40,469 nucleotides of DNA from an uncultured Verrucomicrobiae bacterium (GCA_943788245.1 CALSPN010000045.1:1-40469); one strand, 5' to 3'; shown: positions 1 through 10,583, counted from the stretch's first letter. Made by a program: numbers and translations. Notes: generated by a model not told the origin, from the letters alone.

Positions 1-66
1 CTCGAATCGCTGAAGACAGAAAAGGATATCTTCTCGCTGTTTCTCCTTAACAAGTTTGAATTCCAT
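1..66 (-). CDS. Start of an unidentified gene cut by the left edge
   Basis: An ATG on the minus strand at 66-64 opens a frame of 22 codons that runs off the window without a stop. It lies just downstream of, and on the same strand as, the DUF1501 gene, so it could be the next gene of that operon. The residues are mostly charged (MEFKLVKEKQRED...), with no signal peptide. No clear ribosome binding site precedes it. The piece is too short to name, and it could be a chance open frame. Confidence 0.25.
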   Translation of the reverse strand, partial: MEFKLVKEKQREDILFCLQRFE

Positions 67-117
67 GATGGCTTTGGCTGTGAAAAAGTTTACTGATTTT
101 TCATCTCATCGAGTGCG

Positions 118-1444
118 TCAGGTCAAGATCTGGCGAATGGGTTCAATGCCATAATTAACCAGTGGGATCGGCCGTGGGCCAACGTAGTAGTTCTTATCAT
201 GTTGAATTCCCACTGCGTTCAGCATCGTCGCGAACAGTTCGCCCGCACCTACCTCACCTTCAATGACCTCCTTACCGTGTTTGTCGGTTTGCCCCAAAAA
301 CGGCTCCGTCTTTGACACCGCAGCCTGACATCAAGGCACTCCATGCCCTTGAAAAATGGTCGCGCCCAAGGCTTGCATTGATTTCAGGGGTGCGTCCAAA
401 TTCTCCCATGACGACGACGAGCGTGTGATCGAGCATGCCTCGCTGGCGTAAATCATCCAGCAATGTTGACAAGACATGATCGAGCTCTGGAACCATTTCC
501 TGGTGCGTTTCAAAATTCTGTCCGTGACTGTCCCACCATGCCCGTCCGACCCGAATAAAGGGAACCCCTGATTCAGCCAACCTGCGGGCCATCAGCATTT
601 GTTTGCCAAACTGGGTAGGGCCATACTTTTCACGGATGGATCTGGGTTCTTTCTCAACATCGAAAAGAGACTCACTACTCATGAGCCCCTGAGCGCGTGC
701 AAATGCAGAAGCATGACTTTTCACCATATCCGAACTGTGCTGGCTGGCGAATTGTTGACTCAGGACCTGCTGCAGATCCGCTCTTGAAAGATGGGCGATT
801 TCAGAAAGTTCCTGCAATCGTTTCAGATTGGGCGGAGTCATGTGATCCGAAAGTTCCATCGGCGCATAACGAGCTCCAAGAAAACTTGGGGTCAGCTTCG
901 AAAAATTCCTTCCCTCAGTTTGAGAATAAAATGAAACGTAATCTGGTACCTTGCTATCTGTGCGAGCCAGCTCTTTTGCCAGTATCGCACCCATATCGGG
1001 ATACTTGAGGGAAGGCTCATCCTTGCGTCCGCGCATGATCAAGGCAGAGGCTGAATCATGTCCGCTGTCCTTGGTGTTCAATGAACGGATCAGGCATGTC
1101 TGGTGCATGCGTTTCGCCATTTTGGGCATCAGTTCAGAGATGTGGAGGCCCGGAATGCTGGTAGGTATCGTCGAAAACGGTCCCCCTTTTGGGCTGCCGG
1201 GTTTCGGGTCCCAGGTTTCAAATTGACTGGAGCCACCCGCCAACCAAACCAGGATGACGCTGCGCCCCTTCGCCTTGAGTTCTCTGGTCATCGGTTCCTG
1301 ATCGAAAAGGTGGGCGGAGCCAGTATTTCCTATCAGACCACTTGCACCAGCCATGCTCACCGCCAAACTGTTCATGAATAATCTGCGGCTGAGTTGATGC
1401 TCGGAATGTGAGCATTGTCCAGGGGGAGTTTGATCGGGTTTCAT
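118..1444 (-). CDS. DUF1501 family secreted protein, Tat signal, one frame break
   Basis: This is a DUF1501 protein of the alkaline-phosphatase/sulfatase fold class that accompanies DUF1549/DUF1553 proteins in PVC bacteria; its substrate is unknown. The N-terminus has a twin-arginine signal (SRRLFMNSLAV, about residues 19-29). Family landmarks follow: WLAGGSSQFETWDPKPG (about 68-84), DSGHDSASALIMRGR, and near the end MGEFGRTPEINASLGRDHF. The frame from 1444 stops at 272, inside the usual C-terminal sequence. The family's ending (TDKHGKEVIEGEVGAGELFATMLNAVGI) continues in the +1 frame down to 118. The shift falls at the plus-strand run CCCCAAAAA (292-300), and dropping one base restores a protein of about 440 residues. 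It sits 10 bases after the DUF1549 gene, so the two are surely co-transcribed. Confidence 0.85.
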
Positions 1445-1454
1445 GATGCGTTGA

Positions 1455-3498
1455 TTAGTGATTCAGGCGGCTTTCCGGGCTGGTCAATAGTGCCCATACC
1501 ATGGATTTGAGTTGTGTTGGAAATGTTTCCTTTCCGACATTCAGAAAGGATTTCAGTAATTGAGCTTCTTCCTCCGATGGGGGGCGATGATAAATATGCA
1601 GGTAAGCTTGCTGGATACAGTGGTCAAGATCTCGTTCTTCGGTAAGTGTGTTCAATAATCCAACTGCAGAGGAATCAAATAAAATGGATTGAACTTCTTC
1701 TCCGTTGCTCAACTGCAGGGCCTCCTCGACACTGAAATGAAAAGTCTCTGTGGGGCGTTCGAACCACGATCTTACCTTGGAAAGATCCTTGAAGGCTTTT
1801 TCTAAGCTCTCCTTGTGTCGGGGGGAAGAAGGATCAAGGTTGTTCTGCCAGTCCGACGGGGAAGTGACACCCATGAGAAGTGTGGTTGCATATTGACGGG
1901 GGGTGAGTACGCGGATGTTTGCCACAGCGTAAAGATGTTTCGCAGGACGCTCCGCGCTCTCCCAGGCGCTCGACCTCTGGTAGGCCTGGCTGAGAACAAT
2001 GCCTCGAATCAATCCGTTCAGGTCGTAATCATGTTCGATGAACCAGTGGGACAGCCACTGCAGTAATTCCGGGTGGGATGGATCATTGTCACCATGCATT
2101 TGATCCAATGGTTCTACGAGTCCGATGCCCATGAGGCGGTGCCATAACCGGTTGACAATGGCTCTGGCAAAATAACCTGCCTGATCCCCAGCCAAGCCGG
2201 CCTCGACAAGTCGGCTTCGACGGCTGTAAGCGGGCGGGGGGAACAGGTTTCTTTTCTTTTTTCAACGATTCCAGAAGTGCTTTTTCGCTTTTTCTTTTCT
2301 CATCAGTCCAGTTGCTCAGTGTTTCCGTCAGTGCATCTCCTTCTAAAAATTGAAGTGACGCCTTGAGTGTATCCCCTTGAGTATTTTTATAACTGACTTG
2401 GCCATATTCTTTTTCTGCCACAAAGCCTCCGTTTTCGAAGGTGCGGCCAAAAAAGGATTTCATTCCATAATAGCGTGCTTGTGTCCAATCGGTGACATTG
2501 GGATGATCATGACACTGGGCGCAACTGATGTTGACACCGAAAAAACGCACACTGACGTCATTGGTCAAACGATCGATATCCCGCACACGATCCTTGATAA
2601 ACTCAGCGGCGCCTTCCGAAGACACATTGGAATAATCTGCCAGAATAATTTCTTTAAATATCTGATCCCAGGCTCTGGATTCACCCAGCGCAGTCTGGAG
2701 GTAAGGTTTCAGTTTGCCTTTTTTGCCATCCATCAGCAGCCAATTGAATTCTTCAATCTGTTGTTCAAGGAAACAGCTGGTTTGGGCGAGGTAATTTACA
2801 AATTCCTCCTTGCGGGTTTTAGACGGATTGAACAAGTAATCATTTCGCTCAGAAGGTGTGGGTGGTCGTCCCGCCAGATCCAACGTGATGCGACGCAGCC
2901 AGGCAGTTTCCGTAGCAGGAGGTGCTGGGATCAGGCTCTGGATCCTTAGTTTTTGAAGGGTGTAATGGTCGATCACTTCCTCAGGTTTGGAACTTAACGG
3001 GAGGAGTGATTCAGGCTCGATTTCATCCCACCAGGATTCTGCGTTTTTGGAACTTGCAATGAGTCTGTCAGGAAAAACCGCTCCAGCATTGATCCATGTT
3101 TCAAAATGCCCCATTTGTTCCGGAGTCAGTGGCTCGTCTGGTGGCATTTGAAGATCTTCATCCTCATAATTAATGGCCCTGATCAGCAGGCTCTCCGCTG
3201 CATGTCCAGGTTTGATGGCTGGTCCGTTATCGCCACCTTTCATGAGGCTTTGTCGGCTGTCCAGGAACAAGCCTCCTTTGGACTTATTTTTTTCGATTGA
3301 ATGGCACTTGTAACAGGAATCTACCAGGATGGGGCGGATATTGTTTTCGAAGAAGGCCGTTTCATCTGCCAGTTCAGCTGCTCGCATTGGTAATGCGAGC
3401 ATGAGTGTCAACAATACAAAGATAAACGCTATCACTTTCAGTTGAAGCAATAGCATGCACAGACTTTTTTGTCTTTGCAGGTTGTTCATTGGATGCAC
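1455..3498 (-). CDS. PSCyt1-DUF1549-DUF1553 cytochrome-like protein, one frame break
   Basis: This is a secreted planctomycete-type protein with an N-terminal haem-binding PSCyt1 domain, then DUF1549 and DUF1553. A signal peptide (hydrophobic stretch in the first 40 residues, ending near MRAAELADE) is followed by the haem c motif CYKCH (about residue 62), the MPPDEPLT stretch, and DUF1549 with CAQCHDHP (about 326). The frame from 3498 derails at the plus-strand run of six G (2236-2241). DUF1553 then continues in the +1 frame (AGYFARAIVNRLWHRLMGIGLV) to the stop at 1455. Removing one base gives a continuous protein of about 680 residues, close to the family norm. A start at 3489 (MNNLQRQ) is also possible. 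Such proteins are thought to act with DUF1501 partners in periplasmic polysaccharide or aromatic breakdown, but no reaction is proven. It lies between the PVC dehydrogenase gene and the DUF1501 gene in one operon. Confidence 0.85.
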
Positions 3499-3593
3499 TC
3501 GGAATTGTAACTTTGAAAGTCAGAACCTCAAGTGAATAAAGGCTGTTTTTGCTGGAAGCCATGGATCGGCTTGAAGTCCTTCTTTCGCGTGCT

Positions 3594-6500
3594 TTATTCG
3601 CCTCTCAGATAAGCCAATAAATCTGCCACCTGCTGATGAGTCAAGGCGTTCAGGATACCTTCGGGCATGAGTGAAAGATCCAGATTGCGTAAGGCACCCT
3701 GATTGCGTTGGAAGGTGAGATTGATTCCAGAGGGTAATTGCATGCGAATTTGGTTTCCATTGTCAAAGGCCAGAAGGCCAATGAACGTCTCACCGGATGT
3801 CGTCCATTCCACTCCTTCAAATCCGGATGTAATTTCTCGATTTGGATCTGTGATGTGCAGCAGAATGCTTTCCTTTGTCTGATTGCGAATGCCATATAAA
3901 TCCGGACCCAGGGCCTGTCCTGTTTGATCAAGTCGATGGCAGGAGCTGCACAGGTTGAGAAAGAGGTTCTTTCCTCTGGCAGGTATTCCTTGCATTTTTA
4001 CTGCAGGTTTCAGTCGTTCAAACGAAGCCAATGCATCGATTGAAACTTGTTTGCCCAACAATGACTCAAGTCGTTCTCCTTGTTCCTGTGACAAGACGCG
4101 ATTCCATTGATTTCGAAGATGGATGTTCAGCATTCCAGCGGGCAGTAAGCCATTCTCAATCGCGGTGAAAACGAGTCTTGCATGCCGTTGATCGGAACAG
4201 GCTGTTTGAAGGAATTGGTTGCGTGCGGCGTGCGGGAGCCTGGTCCAGATTGCTGGGGCAAAAACTTCGCTCAAAATCTCATGTGCCAGAGCAGATCTTG
4301 AAGCTTCTATCACCAGATCAAGTAACCCGGCGTCATTCAGATTCACGGCTTCGTGCAGTTTCCATACCCAGTCTTCCTGACCAGACAATATTCGAAAACG
4401 ATGCAGTACGGATTTTTTTTCTTCTGTTAAATGGTCGGTGGAGTAATCGGACAAGGTTTTCTTCATCTTTTCCCAGGCTTCCAAAGATGCTGGGTCTCCC
4501 CACTCAAGCCAGACTTTGGTGGTGTCGGGCGGTGGAAGTTTTCCTGATTCATGCATGCCAAGAAGCATCGCGGCCAAGAAGAAAGCGTTTGCTTCCCTCC
4601 GGCCTTGTTCATTCGAGTGTTTTCTGGTCTCCAAAGGGAGATCAGCCCTGTTGCCAGGCACGATATCTCGATGCTTGTGTATTTTTCCTTTGAGAACGGT
4701 ATTCAGAATATCAGAAGGATTCGCTCCCTCCAGAATGGCTATTTCTGAAAGCTTCTCTACGGAGATCAGCATACCTGCATGGTTCAATGCGGGTGTATTT
4801 TGAGATTCGGATTCGTTCAGATCTGGAATTTTGAAGAGAGACAAGAAAAGTTCTTTCAACAATGACAAGGCATCACCTTTTGAAGATTGTATGACTGCGG
4901 ACCGAGTCCATTCCCATCTGGAATCCCTGGCCAAGATCATTGCCAGAACTTCAGAGCGATGCGGCTGATTCCATGAATCCATTTCCAAAGCCAGTCGAAA
5001 CCTTAACATGGGTGGCAGTGTTTCATCCGATGGGGTTGAGGAAGCAAAAGTGGATCGATACCACTTTTCTATTGCGTTACCTGCCGCATCTGTCTTTACA
5101 CTTTGTCGGCCAATGGTTTTGAGGATTGCGGTCCTGCCTGCAGGTGTTACCTCTGCCAAGGCATCAAGCAGGAGTCTGCGATGCGTCTGCTGTTCCTCAT
5201 CGAGTAGCGACAATAACCAATGCTGATAATCCGGATGGACTGTTTTCCACGCTTTCATCAATGCTGAAAATGCTTCAAGGCGTGTTTCTTTGTTGCCTGA
5301 TTTTTCTGCGATTCTTCTGAAAGAGGAATCTATTCTCCATTCATTGCCTGTGTACGTGGCTTCACGAAATGCACGTATATCTTCTGACTGGCTATTTGCT
5401 TGTTCATGGGGTGCCTTCGTTTTCAGAGCTGAAGTCGACTTTGCGCGCACTCTGTAAATCCGGCCCATGTCATTCCCACTTTCAAAATCAGTGCGTTTGC
5501 GGATTTCCTCAGGCAGGTAATCAGGATGTTCAATTGTTTGGCGACGCATGTCACACACATACAGAGCTCCCTCGGGACCCGTGGTCAGGAACACTGGACG
5601 AAACCAGGGATTCCTTGATGCGACGAATTCAGTCTCGGATTCTTGTCTTTTCACCTCAAAACCGGGCCCTTTTGGTTCGAGGTAATCGAAATGAATCAAA
5701 TTGCCTGTTGGATCGCATGAGAAGACATGACCGGAATATTTTTCCGGTAATCCATTGCTCTCGTAAATGGTGACGGCACAAGCGGCGGTGAATGTGCCAG
5801 CATGAGAGTCAGCGGTCGTCTCATGTTTGGTAAGTGGGAAAATGCGTGCGCCCGCGTTATACCCTCTCAGTAAATCATCCACTCGTTCTTTCGGAAGGTT
5901 CTCCACCGTTTGACTGAATGGAAAGAAAGGGTGATTCCCCCAATCGGATTCCTCTGCCATCACGTGTTGCACCTGAACGCGGTTCATGCAGATGAATCGA
6001 TTGCCCTTGCGGTCAATGTCCAATCCATATTGGGATTTCCCCGTCGTCGCCTTCAGTTGCCATGTGTATGGGTGAAAACGTATGTCATGGCGGCGCATGT
6101 CAATGATCGAATCATTCGATTGCCAGGGAGCCTTGACCCGACCACCGCTCAAACCTCCCGCCAGATAGATCCATCCCCCTGGTCCAAGGGTGGGATCATT
6201 GACCCTGAGTTGAGTGGACCGACTGGTGTCAAACCCAGTGAGCAAAGTCTGACGAACATCACTTTTCCCGTCGCCATCGGTATCTTTCATGAACAGGACA
6301 TTCGGCGCATCAGTGACGATGACACCGTCTTCCCATGGAATGACACCGTTAGGATAGGACAGCCCTGTGGCAAAGGTTGTTCGTTTTTCATAGAAGCCAT
6401 CCAGATTCGTGTCCTCAAGGAGTGCGATTTGTCCTTGTCTCACATCAGGAGTCACGGATGGATAAGCCCGGTTCTCCGCCACCCACATGCGTTGATGCTC

Positions 6501-6656
6501 ATCAAATGCCATGGCTACCGGGTCGATGACCAAGGGTTCGCTCACCACACATTCAATAACAACATCTTCGCTGGTCGAGAATTCAGAAATATCCAGCGCG
6601 CTGAGAGTGAGCCATGACAATAAAAACAGCAGGCATGATACACGCTTTTTGTTCAT
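3594..6656 (-). CDS. PVC-type membrane-bound dehydrogenase / HEAT / haem c protein
   Basis: This large secreted protein belongs to the Pirellula/Verrucomicrobium dehydrogenase family. The start at 6656 (MNKKRVSCLL) puts the hydrophobic signal peptide at the very N-terminus; a start at 6698 would add 14 polar residues. Domain order: a beta-propeller sorbosone/glucose-dehydrogenase-like region (about residues 25-415, with MAFDEHQRMWVAENRAYP, LLEDTNLDGFYEKRT, MKDTDGDGKSDVR and GPEGALYVCDMRR), a helical HEAT-like region (about 420-860), and a C-terminal cytochrome c domain with CSSCH (about 902). The distal region GPDLYGIRNQT...ILLHITDPNREI is typical of the family. The DxDxDG-like loops suggest calcium sites. 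Its role is presumably oxidation of a sugar or sugar-alcohol with electrons passed to the haem, but the substrate cannot be read from sequence. It is third in the five-gene minus-strand operon, 25 to 67 bases after the ceramidase-like gene depending on the start. Confidence 0.88.
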   Translation of the reverse strand: MNKKRVSCLLFLLSWLTLSALDISEFSTSEDVVIECVVSEPLVIDPVAMAFDEHQRMWVAENRAYPSVTPDVRQGQIALLEDTNLDGFYEKRTTFATGLSYPNGVIPWEDGVIVTDAPNVLFMKDTDGDGKSDVRQTLLTGFDTSRSTQLRVNDPTLGPGGWIYLAGGLSGGRVKAPWQSNDSIIDMRRHDIRFHPYTWQLKATTGKSQYGLDIDRKGNRFICMNRVQVQHVMAEESDWGNHPFFPFSQTVENLPKERVDDLLRGYNAGARIFPLTKHETTADSHAGTFTAACAVTIYESNGLPEKYSGHVFSCDPTGNLIHFDYLEPKGPGFEVKRQESETEFVASRNPWFRPVFLTTGPEGALYVCDMRRQTIEHPDYLPEEIRKRTDFESGNDMGRIYRVRAKSTSALKTKAPHEQANSQSEDIRAFREATYTGNEWRIDSSFRRIAEKSGNKETRLEAFSALMKAWKTVHPDYQHWLLSLLDEEQQTHRRLLLDALAEVTPAGRTAILKTIGRQSVKTDAAGNAIEKWYRSTFASSTPSDETLPPMLRFRLALEMDSWNQPHRSEVLAMILARDSRWEWTRSAVIQSSKGDALSLLKELFLSLFKIPDLNESESQNTPALNHAGMLISVEKLSEIAILEGANPSDILNTVLKGKIHKHRDIVPGNRADLPLETRKHSNEQGRREANAFFLAAMLLGMHESGKLPPPDTTKVWLEWGDPASLEAWEKMKKTLSDYSTDHLTEEKKSVLHRFRILSGQEDWVWKLHEAVNLNDAGLLDLVIEASRSALAHEILSEVFAPAIWTRLPHAARNQFLQTACSDQRHARLVFTAIENGLLPAGMLNIHLRNQWNRVLSQEQGERLESLLGKQVSIDALASFERLKPAVKMQGIPARGKNLFLNLCSSCHRLDQTGQALGPDLYGIRNQTKESILLHITDPNREITSGFEGVEWTTSGETFIGLLAFDNGNQIRMQLPSGINLTFQRNQGALRNLDLSLMPEGILNALTHQQVADLLAYLRGE

Positions 6657-6723
6657 GCAGCGGTGCTTGAATGCCAGGTCATGATTTAGCTGGCTCATTG
6701 TCAGAGGTTCATCCCTTTGTTGA

Positions 6724-8230
6724 TTACTGCTCGTTGGACGAATAGAGACTGTGCGCCATTGCGGAAAGCAGATCGGTGATTTTTATCGAAGCCTGTCTCT
6801 CAAGATAGCTGCTGCGTGCACGCCATGTTTCATATCCTCCCCATGCATGTTGTTGAGGAGTCGGGAGGTAGCCGTTGTAACCGTTTGCCAGTTCCACAAT
6901 CATCGTTTGGCCGAAAGGTGAGTCGTTTTTCAATTGAAGCCCGATTTCTGCAAAGGTTTCCGTCGGCAGTGTCATGATTCCTAAATCGCCTATTTGAATC
7001 ACTTGGAACTTGGCTGCAACTTGATCTGGGAAATCTTGAAGTAATAAGGATTCCCTCGCATAAATTTCCGGCTGACTCCAGCGGCTGAGATCTTTTTCCT
7101 GTGCTTCTTTCAGTATGCGATGGATGCGATCCATTTCGTGTGGTTCAGCTTTCCTGACGCCCAGTGGTATCTCGCGCTCGGTCGATCTCAACGGGAGTGA
7201 TGAATGCCATTGGATGTCCTTCATTGCATTCATCACAGAATGCGCCACATCGTTGGCGACAAATTGGATTTGCTCATACAGGGCCTTTCTGGCTGGAGCT
7301 TTCTGTAATGCATAATTCAGATTGTTGATGTCTCCACTTGCGCCATTGGATAATATGCCAATGCAAGGCCTGGTTTGGCCACTGGATTTGAGTTTCAGTG
7401 AAAGGGCACTCGCGAAGGCACCGAAATAATCAGCCGACAGACCTTGGACCCCACCTACGTAGTGAAGGCTGTAGTTCGCATAAATGCACAGAGGTGAACC
7501 GTCTGGTCGAGCAATGGCCAGGATGGACACATCGGGATCGGTTGGCCCCGCAGGACCTTTCAAGTCGGGATTGCCGTATCCAGGGTTCATGCGCACTGAA
7601 TCGGCATCGGAGCCAAAGGGGTTTTCGTAGGTGGCTTCGGGCTTGAGATGCCAACGACGGTTATGGACATGTCGGGGATTTGCGGTTTTTGTCCAACCGG
7701 CTTGAGCTGGCTCGAGTTGACGATAGGTTTTAACGATACCCTTCGCAATTTGGTCAATCAGTAATGGTAAATAGTCGGTTTCACCGTCATTTAGAAAAAG
7801 ACCTGTCAATGGCGGGGCGGAGTGCGTATGAGTGGCTGAGAGCATCATATGTGAAGTTGGAATACCGGTCAGTGCAGAGGCTTTGAGTTTGGCCTGATCG
7901 AATACGCCCCGGGGAATGACGCAATTATCTATCGTTCCCAGAACGAGAGTGGTCAGGCTATTATCCAGAACGAGGATCCTTGCTTTAAGCGGATCATGAA
8001 TTCTCTGGGCCTGATTAGGCCTCATGGAACCAGCCATTCGGATGGGAAGATAAGATGGGGTGATATCCGTTACCGTTGCAGCTGCTCTCAAGGTCACTTG
8101 TTCGGTTTTGTGCCCGGAGCGTCGATTCAATACAAGTCCCCCAAATGGCAATGAGAACCACCGAATAGCTCAATAAGCCGGGCATGGAAACCTTTCTCGA
8201 ATGGGCACTGCAAAATGACGAGTTTTTCAT
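6724..8230 (-). CDS. Neutral/alkaline ceramidase-like secreted hydrolase, one frame break
   Basis: The main frame (from 8151 or inside) matches the N-terminal domain of the neutral/alkaline non-lysosomal ceramidase family: ATVTDITPSYLPIRMAG, LVLGTIDNCVIPRGVFD, the metal-site motif SATHTHSAP and NYSLHYVGG. The signal peptide (MPGLLSYSVVLIAIWG...LRAQ) lies in a different frame starting at 8230. The two join if one base is dropped from TTTT at 8106-8109 (AAAA on the coding strand), giving about 500 residues. In true ceramidases the nucleophile serine sits in a GDxSPN motif. Here the equivalent reads GDINNLN, so the serine is missing and ceramide hydrolysis is doubtful. The protein also lacks the usual C-terminal domain. 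Many PVC bacteria have such shorter relatives with unknown substrates. The gene starts 12 bases after the PPC-domain gene. Confidence 0.75.
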
Positions 8231-8242
8231 GATTGATGATGT

Positions 8243-9925
8243 TTAGTTTTCTTCGGGTTCTTTGGCTTGCGTCTTTGGTTGAATGGTCAACCAAAGGTGA
8301 TGGATCTTCCGATAAACCTGATCCAGATAACCGGATGGCACTCCATTGTTGACTTTTGTAGTAACGGTGGCTTTCCCCGCCAGGAACGTTTTATTCCAAT
8401 CATCCTGTTCCTTCCCGATGATACTCAACAAGCCTTGAAACTGAGATGAAGAAGGGGTTGCATGCAGGTTAAGAGTGATCTCCTTGCGTTTTTTATCGGC
8501 AATGACCGGGGCGCAGGAAATACCTGCGGGTAAATTGGCAGGTTGAATGATCAAAGTCCGAGTGTGACCATGTCTGCGCTCAATGCCAACTTTGATTTCA
8601 AGTGATTCACCGGGCTTCAATGCGAATTCGCTGGCGCTCGTGGTCAGTTCACATGTGGGCTGTTTGATTGAATGAATGAGTCGGTAGACCTGATTGTCAC
8701 CTCCCTGATGTGTCAGGGAGGTGACTTTGAGAAAGTAACGTCCGGACTTGGGCGATTTCCAGATGATCCTTGGATCGTTCATGGTGGCCGCATCGTCATC
8801 GGACTTGATCTCTTTCCCGTTTGCACCATAAAGCTTCAACAGTAGATCGGTGGGATACCCCAGGCGTGCCGATTGAATTTCAAATTGATGCCATGCCTCA
8901 TTTCCGACATCGAACGAGAACCAGTCAACATCTTCGTTCGATTGAATGATGCCTCGCGCACTTGAGCTCAAGCGGGTGGCGTTCTCCTTTGAGTTGTTAG
9001 GTTCAATTTCAGGGTTCACACGGTTGGCAAAAATCAAAGCGCTCTGAAAATCAGTGGCCAGTTCCATGGAAGACTGGAAAGAATGATCTCTTTTTTTCAA
9101 CCCGCCTGGTGTCGCAAGATTCCAACCGGTCAGCGTGAGTTCGCCCTCGCTGGAGGCGTTCTGTTCGCGGATGTAAGCTGAGTCACTCATGAAGAGCCTG
9201 TATATATAGCCGTCGCCACCACCCAGCTCCTCACTGGAAGTTGCGGGGTAGGGGAATCCCATCACCTGAACCCAGTAGTAGCCCGTTGATGGCACTTTAT
9301 AAAGGATGCAAGGGTCCAGGTAATAGTGGTCATGATTCCAATCCAGGACTCTGTTGTCCTCATTCAACAGTCGAAGAATGGCGTCGGTCGTTGAACCCAG
9401 AACATAGGCATCCAGTCTTGCGATAAACGTTTGACCTGCCTGAAGGTGAAGCCGAAACATGTCGGTGTCTTGTTTTCGGTTCAGCCTACCATGAGTCAGT
9501 ATGGGGAGCTCGCGGATTGAATTTGCCTCACCGATCCTGTCATTGGGCTCCGATTCTTCTCCATCACTGGTGTGCGAGACAATGAGATAGCGTGGGATCG
9601 ATGCGCCTTCATCATTGTAGAATCGAACAAGTCTGGGGCCTGGCGGCGCATTTTTATCAGCAATCACCCGCCATACTTTTTCCTTTTCCGCTGGCTCAAA
9701 GCGAACCCCGGTCCCCGAAACCCAGACTTGAGGTGGCCAGGGATCGAGTTCTCCTGTTGATCGAATTGACCGGGAGGCTCCTGCACTGATACCCGCAGGG
9801 TAAAGATGTTGCAATGTGGGTGAAGCTGCTTGCGCTTTCATTGTTGCGCCGCAGATAACAAGTGCCGTCACTAGATACCTCACTGCACGGGAAACTTGAT
9901 TTGGTAAGCTCTTTCGCAAAGACAT
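8243..9925 (-). CDS. Secreted protein with two PPC domains
   Basis: A 560-residue exported protein. The signal peptide spans about residues 1-34 (RYLVTALVICGATMKAQA). Two bacterial pre-peptidase C-terminal (PPC) beta-sandwich domains follow. The first, about 125-250, has ESEPNDRIGEANSI...DTDMFRLHLQAGQTF. The second, about 305-410, has EIEPNNSKENATRL...DVDWFSFDVGNEAWHQFEIQ. The E-P-N-D/N opening and D-x-D-x-F/W-x-F pattern are diagnostic. The remaining C-terminal part looks like another beta-rich module. There is no protease domain, so it is probably an adhesion or carbohydrate-binding partner of the enzymes downstream. It is the first gene of the minus-strand operon; the promoter should lie in 9926-10031, shared divergently with nfeD, but no convincing -35/-10 pair was seen there. 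Confidence 0.8.
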   Translation of the reverse strand: MSLRKSLPNQVSRAVRYLVTALVICGATMKAQAASPTLQHLYPAGISAGASRSIRSTGELDPWPPQVWVSGTGVRFEPAEKEKVWRVIADKNAPPGPRLVRFYNDEGASIPRYLIVSHTSDGEESEPNDRIGEANSIRELPILTHGRLNRKQDTDMFRLHLQAGQTFIARLDAYVLGSTTDAILRLLNEDNRVLDWNHDHYYLDPCILYKVPSTGYYWVQVMGFPYPATSSEELGGGDGYIYRLFMSDSAYIREQNASSEGELTLTGWNLATPGGLKKRDHSFQSSMELATDFQSALIFANRVNPEIEPNNSKENATRLSSSARGIIQSNEDVDWFSFDVGNEAWHQFEIQSARLGYPTDLLLKLYGANGKEIKSDDDAATMNDPRIIWKSPKSGRYFLKVTSLTHQGGDNQVYRLIHSIKQPTCELTTSASEFALKPGESLEIKVGIERRHGHTRTLIIQPANLPAGISCAPVIADKKRKEITLNLHATPSSSQFQGLLSIIGKEQDDWNKTFLAGKATVTTKVNNGVPSGYLDQVYRKIHHLWLTIQPKTQAKEPEEN

Positions 9926-10031
9926 GATCAGGGTGCTATGTGAAAGCTAAATGAAATGCATTCGATGCATCAAGTATACAGTCGAAAGATTCCGACTTGT
10001 TTCGCCCATGAGCCGAACCTATGTTAGGACC

Positions 10032-10493
10032 ATGTCGATCATCGTCACCTTGCTTGTGGTTGGAAGTCTGCTGCTACTAGCCGAGATTTTCATTCCAGGC
10101 ATGATTGCCGGAACCATTGGTGCTTTTTGTTTTCTTTTTGCCATCATGGCTACTTACCGGGAATACGATGCTCCTGACAGTCATTATCTTGCAATCGGAA
10201 TCATTTTATTGGCTGGAATTGAATTCATCGCGTGGTTGCGTTTTTTCCCTGACAGCAAACTGGCTGAACGATTTGTGTCGAAAAGTTCAATCGGAACTTT
10301 GGGTAATGAGCGTCCAGAGCTGGTTGGGCAAAAAGGGGTTGCGTTGACTGACCTGAGGCCAAGTGGAGCTGTGCGCTTGGATTCAGGCGGCAAGATTGAC
10401 GTGGTTTCCGAAGGGAATTTGATTGAGCGCGACACGCGTGTCGGCGTCATTGATGTCGAAGGACTCCGAGTTGTTGTTCGTCAGGAGGATTAA
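10032..10493 (+). CDS. nfeD: NfeD-like membrane protein (short NfeD1b type)
   Basis: This is a short NfeD protein of about 153 residues. The hydrophobic N-terminal half has membrane helices (IIVTLLVVGSLLLLAEIFIPGMIAGTIGAF and a following pair). The C-terminal OB-fold domain has the hallmark sequence LVGQKGVALTDLRPSGAVRLDSG...DTRVGVIDVEGLRVVVRQE. I chose the ATG at 10032 because the helix begins immediately after it; an in-frame ATG at 9951 would add 27 polar residues. NfeD proteins pair with flotillin-type proteins in membrane microdomains, and the next gene is floA, so the pairing is well supported. The serine-protease half found in long NfeD proteins is absent, which is normal for this type. 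Confidence 0.85.
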   Translation: MSIIVTLLVVGSLLLLAEIFIPGMIAGTIGAFCFLFAIMATYREYDAPDSHYLAIGIILLAGIEFIAWLRFFPDSKLAERFVSKSSIGTLGNERPELVGQKGVALTDLRPSGAVRLDSGGKIDVVSEGNLIERDTRVGVIDVEGLRVVVRQED

Positions 10494-10583
10494 ACTCGGA
10501 TTTTTACCACTATGTTTTGCAATGTCACCCTCGGCCTGCTATTGTTTTCTTATAACCAATTTACTTCTTAATCAACTACGCAT

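Noticed and set aside
5369..6617. Long plus-strand open frames inside the PVC dehydrogenase gene (such as 5910-6617)
   Set aside because: They are antisense shadows of a clearly coding minus-strand gene and show no protein-like motifs.
9956..9970. ATGCAT-TCG-ATGCAT repeat as an operator
   Set aside because: Each arm is itself palindromic and only six bases long; there is no matching regulator nearby and no extension of the symmetry.
9951..10031. N-terminal extension of NfeD from ATG 9951
   Set aside because: The extra 27 residues are polar and precede the membrane segment; NfeD proteins normally start right at the helix. The region more likely holds the divergent promoters.
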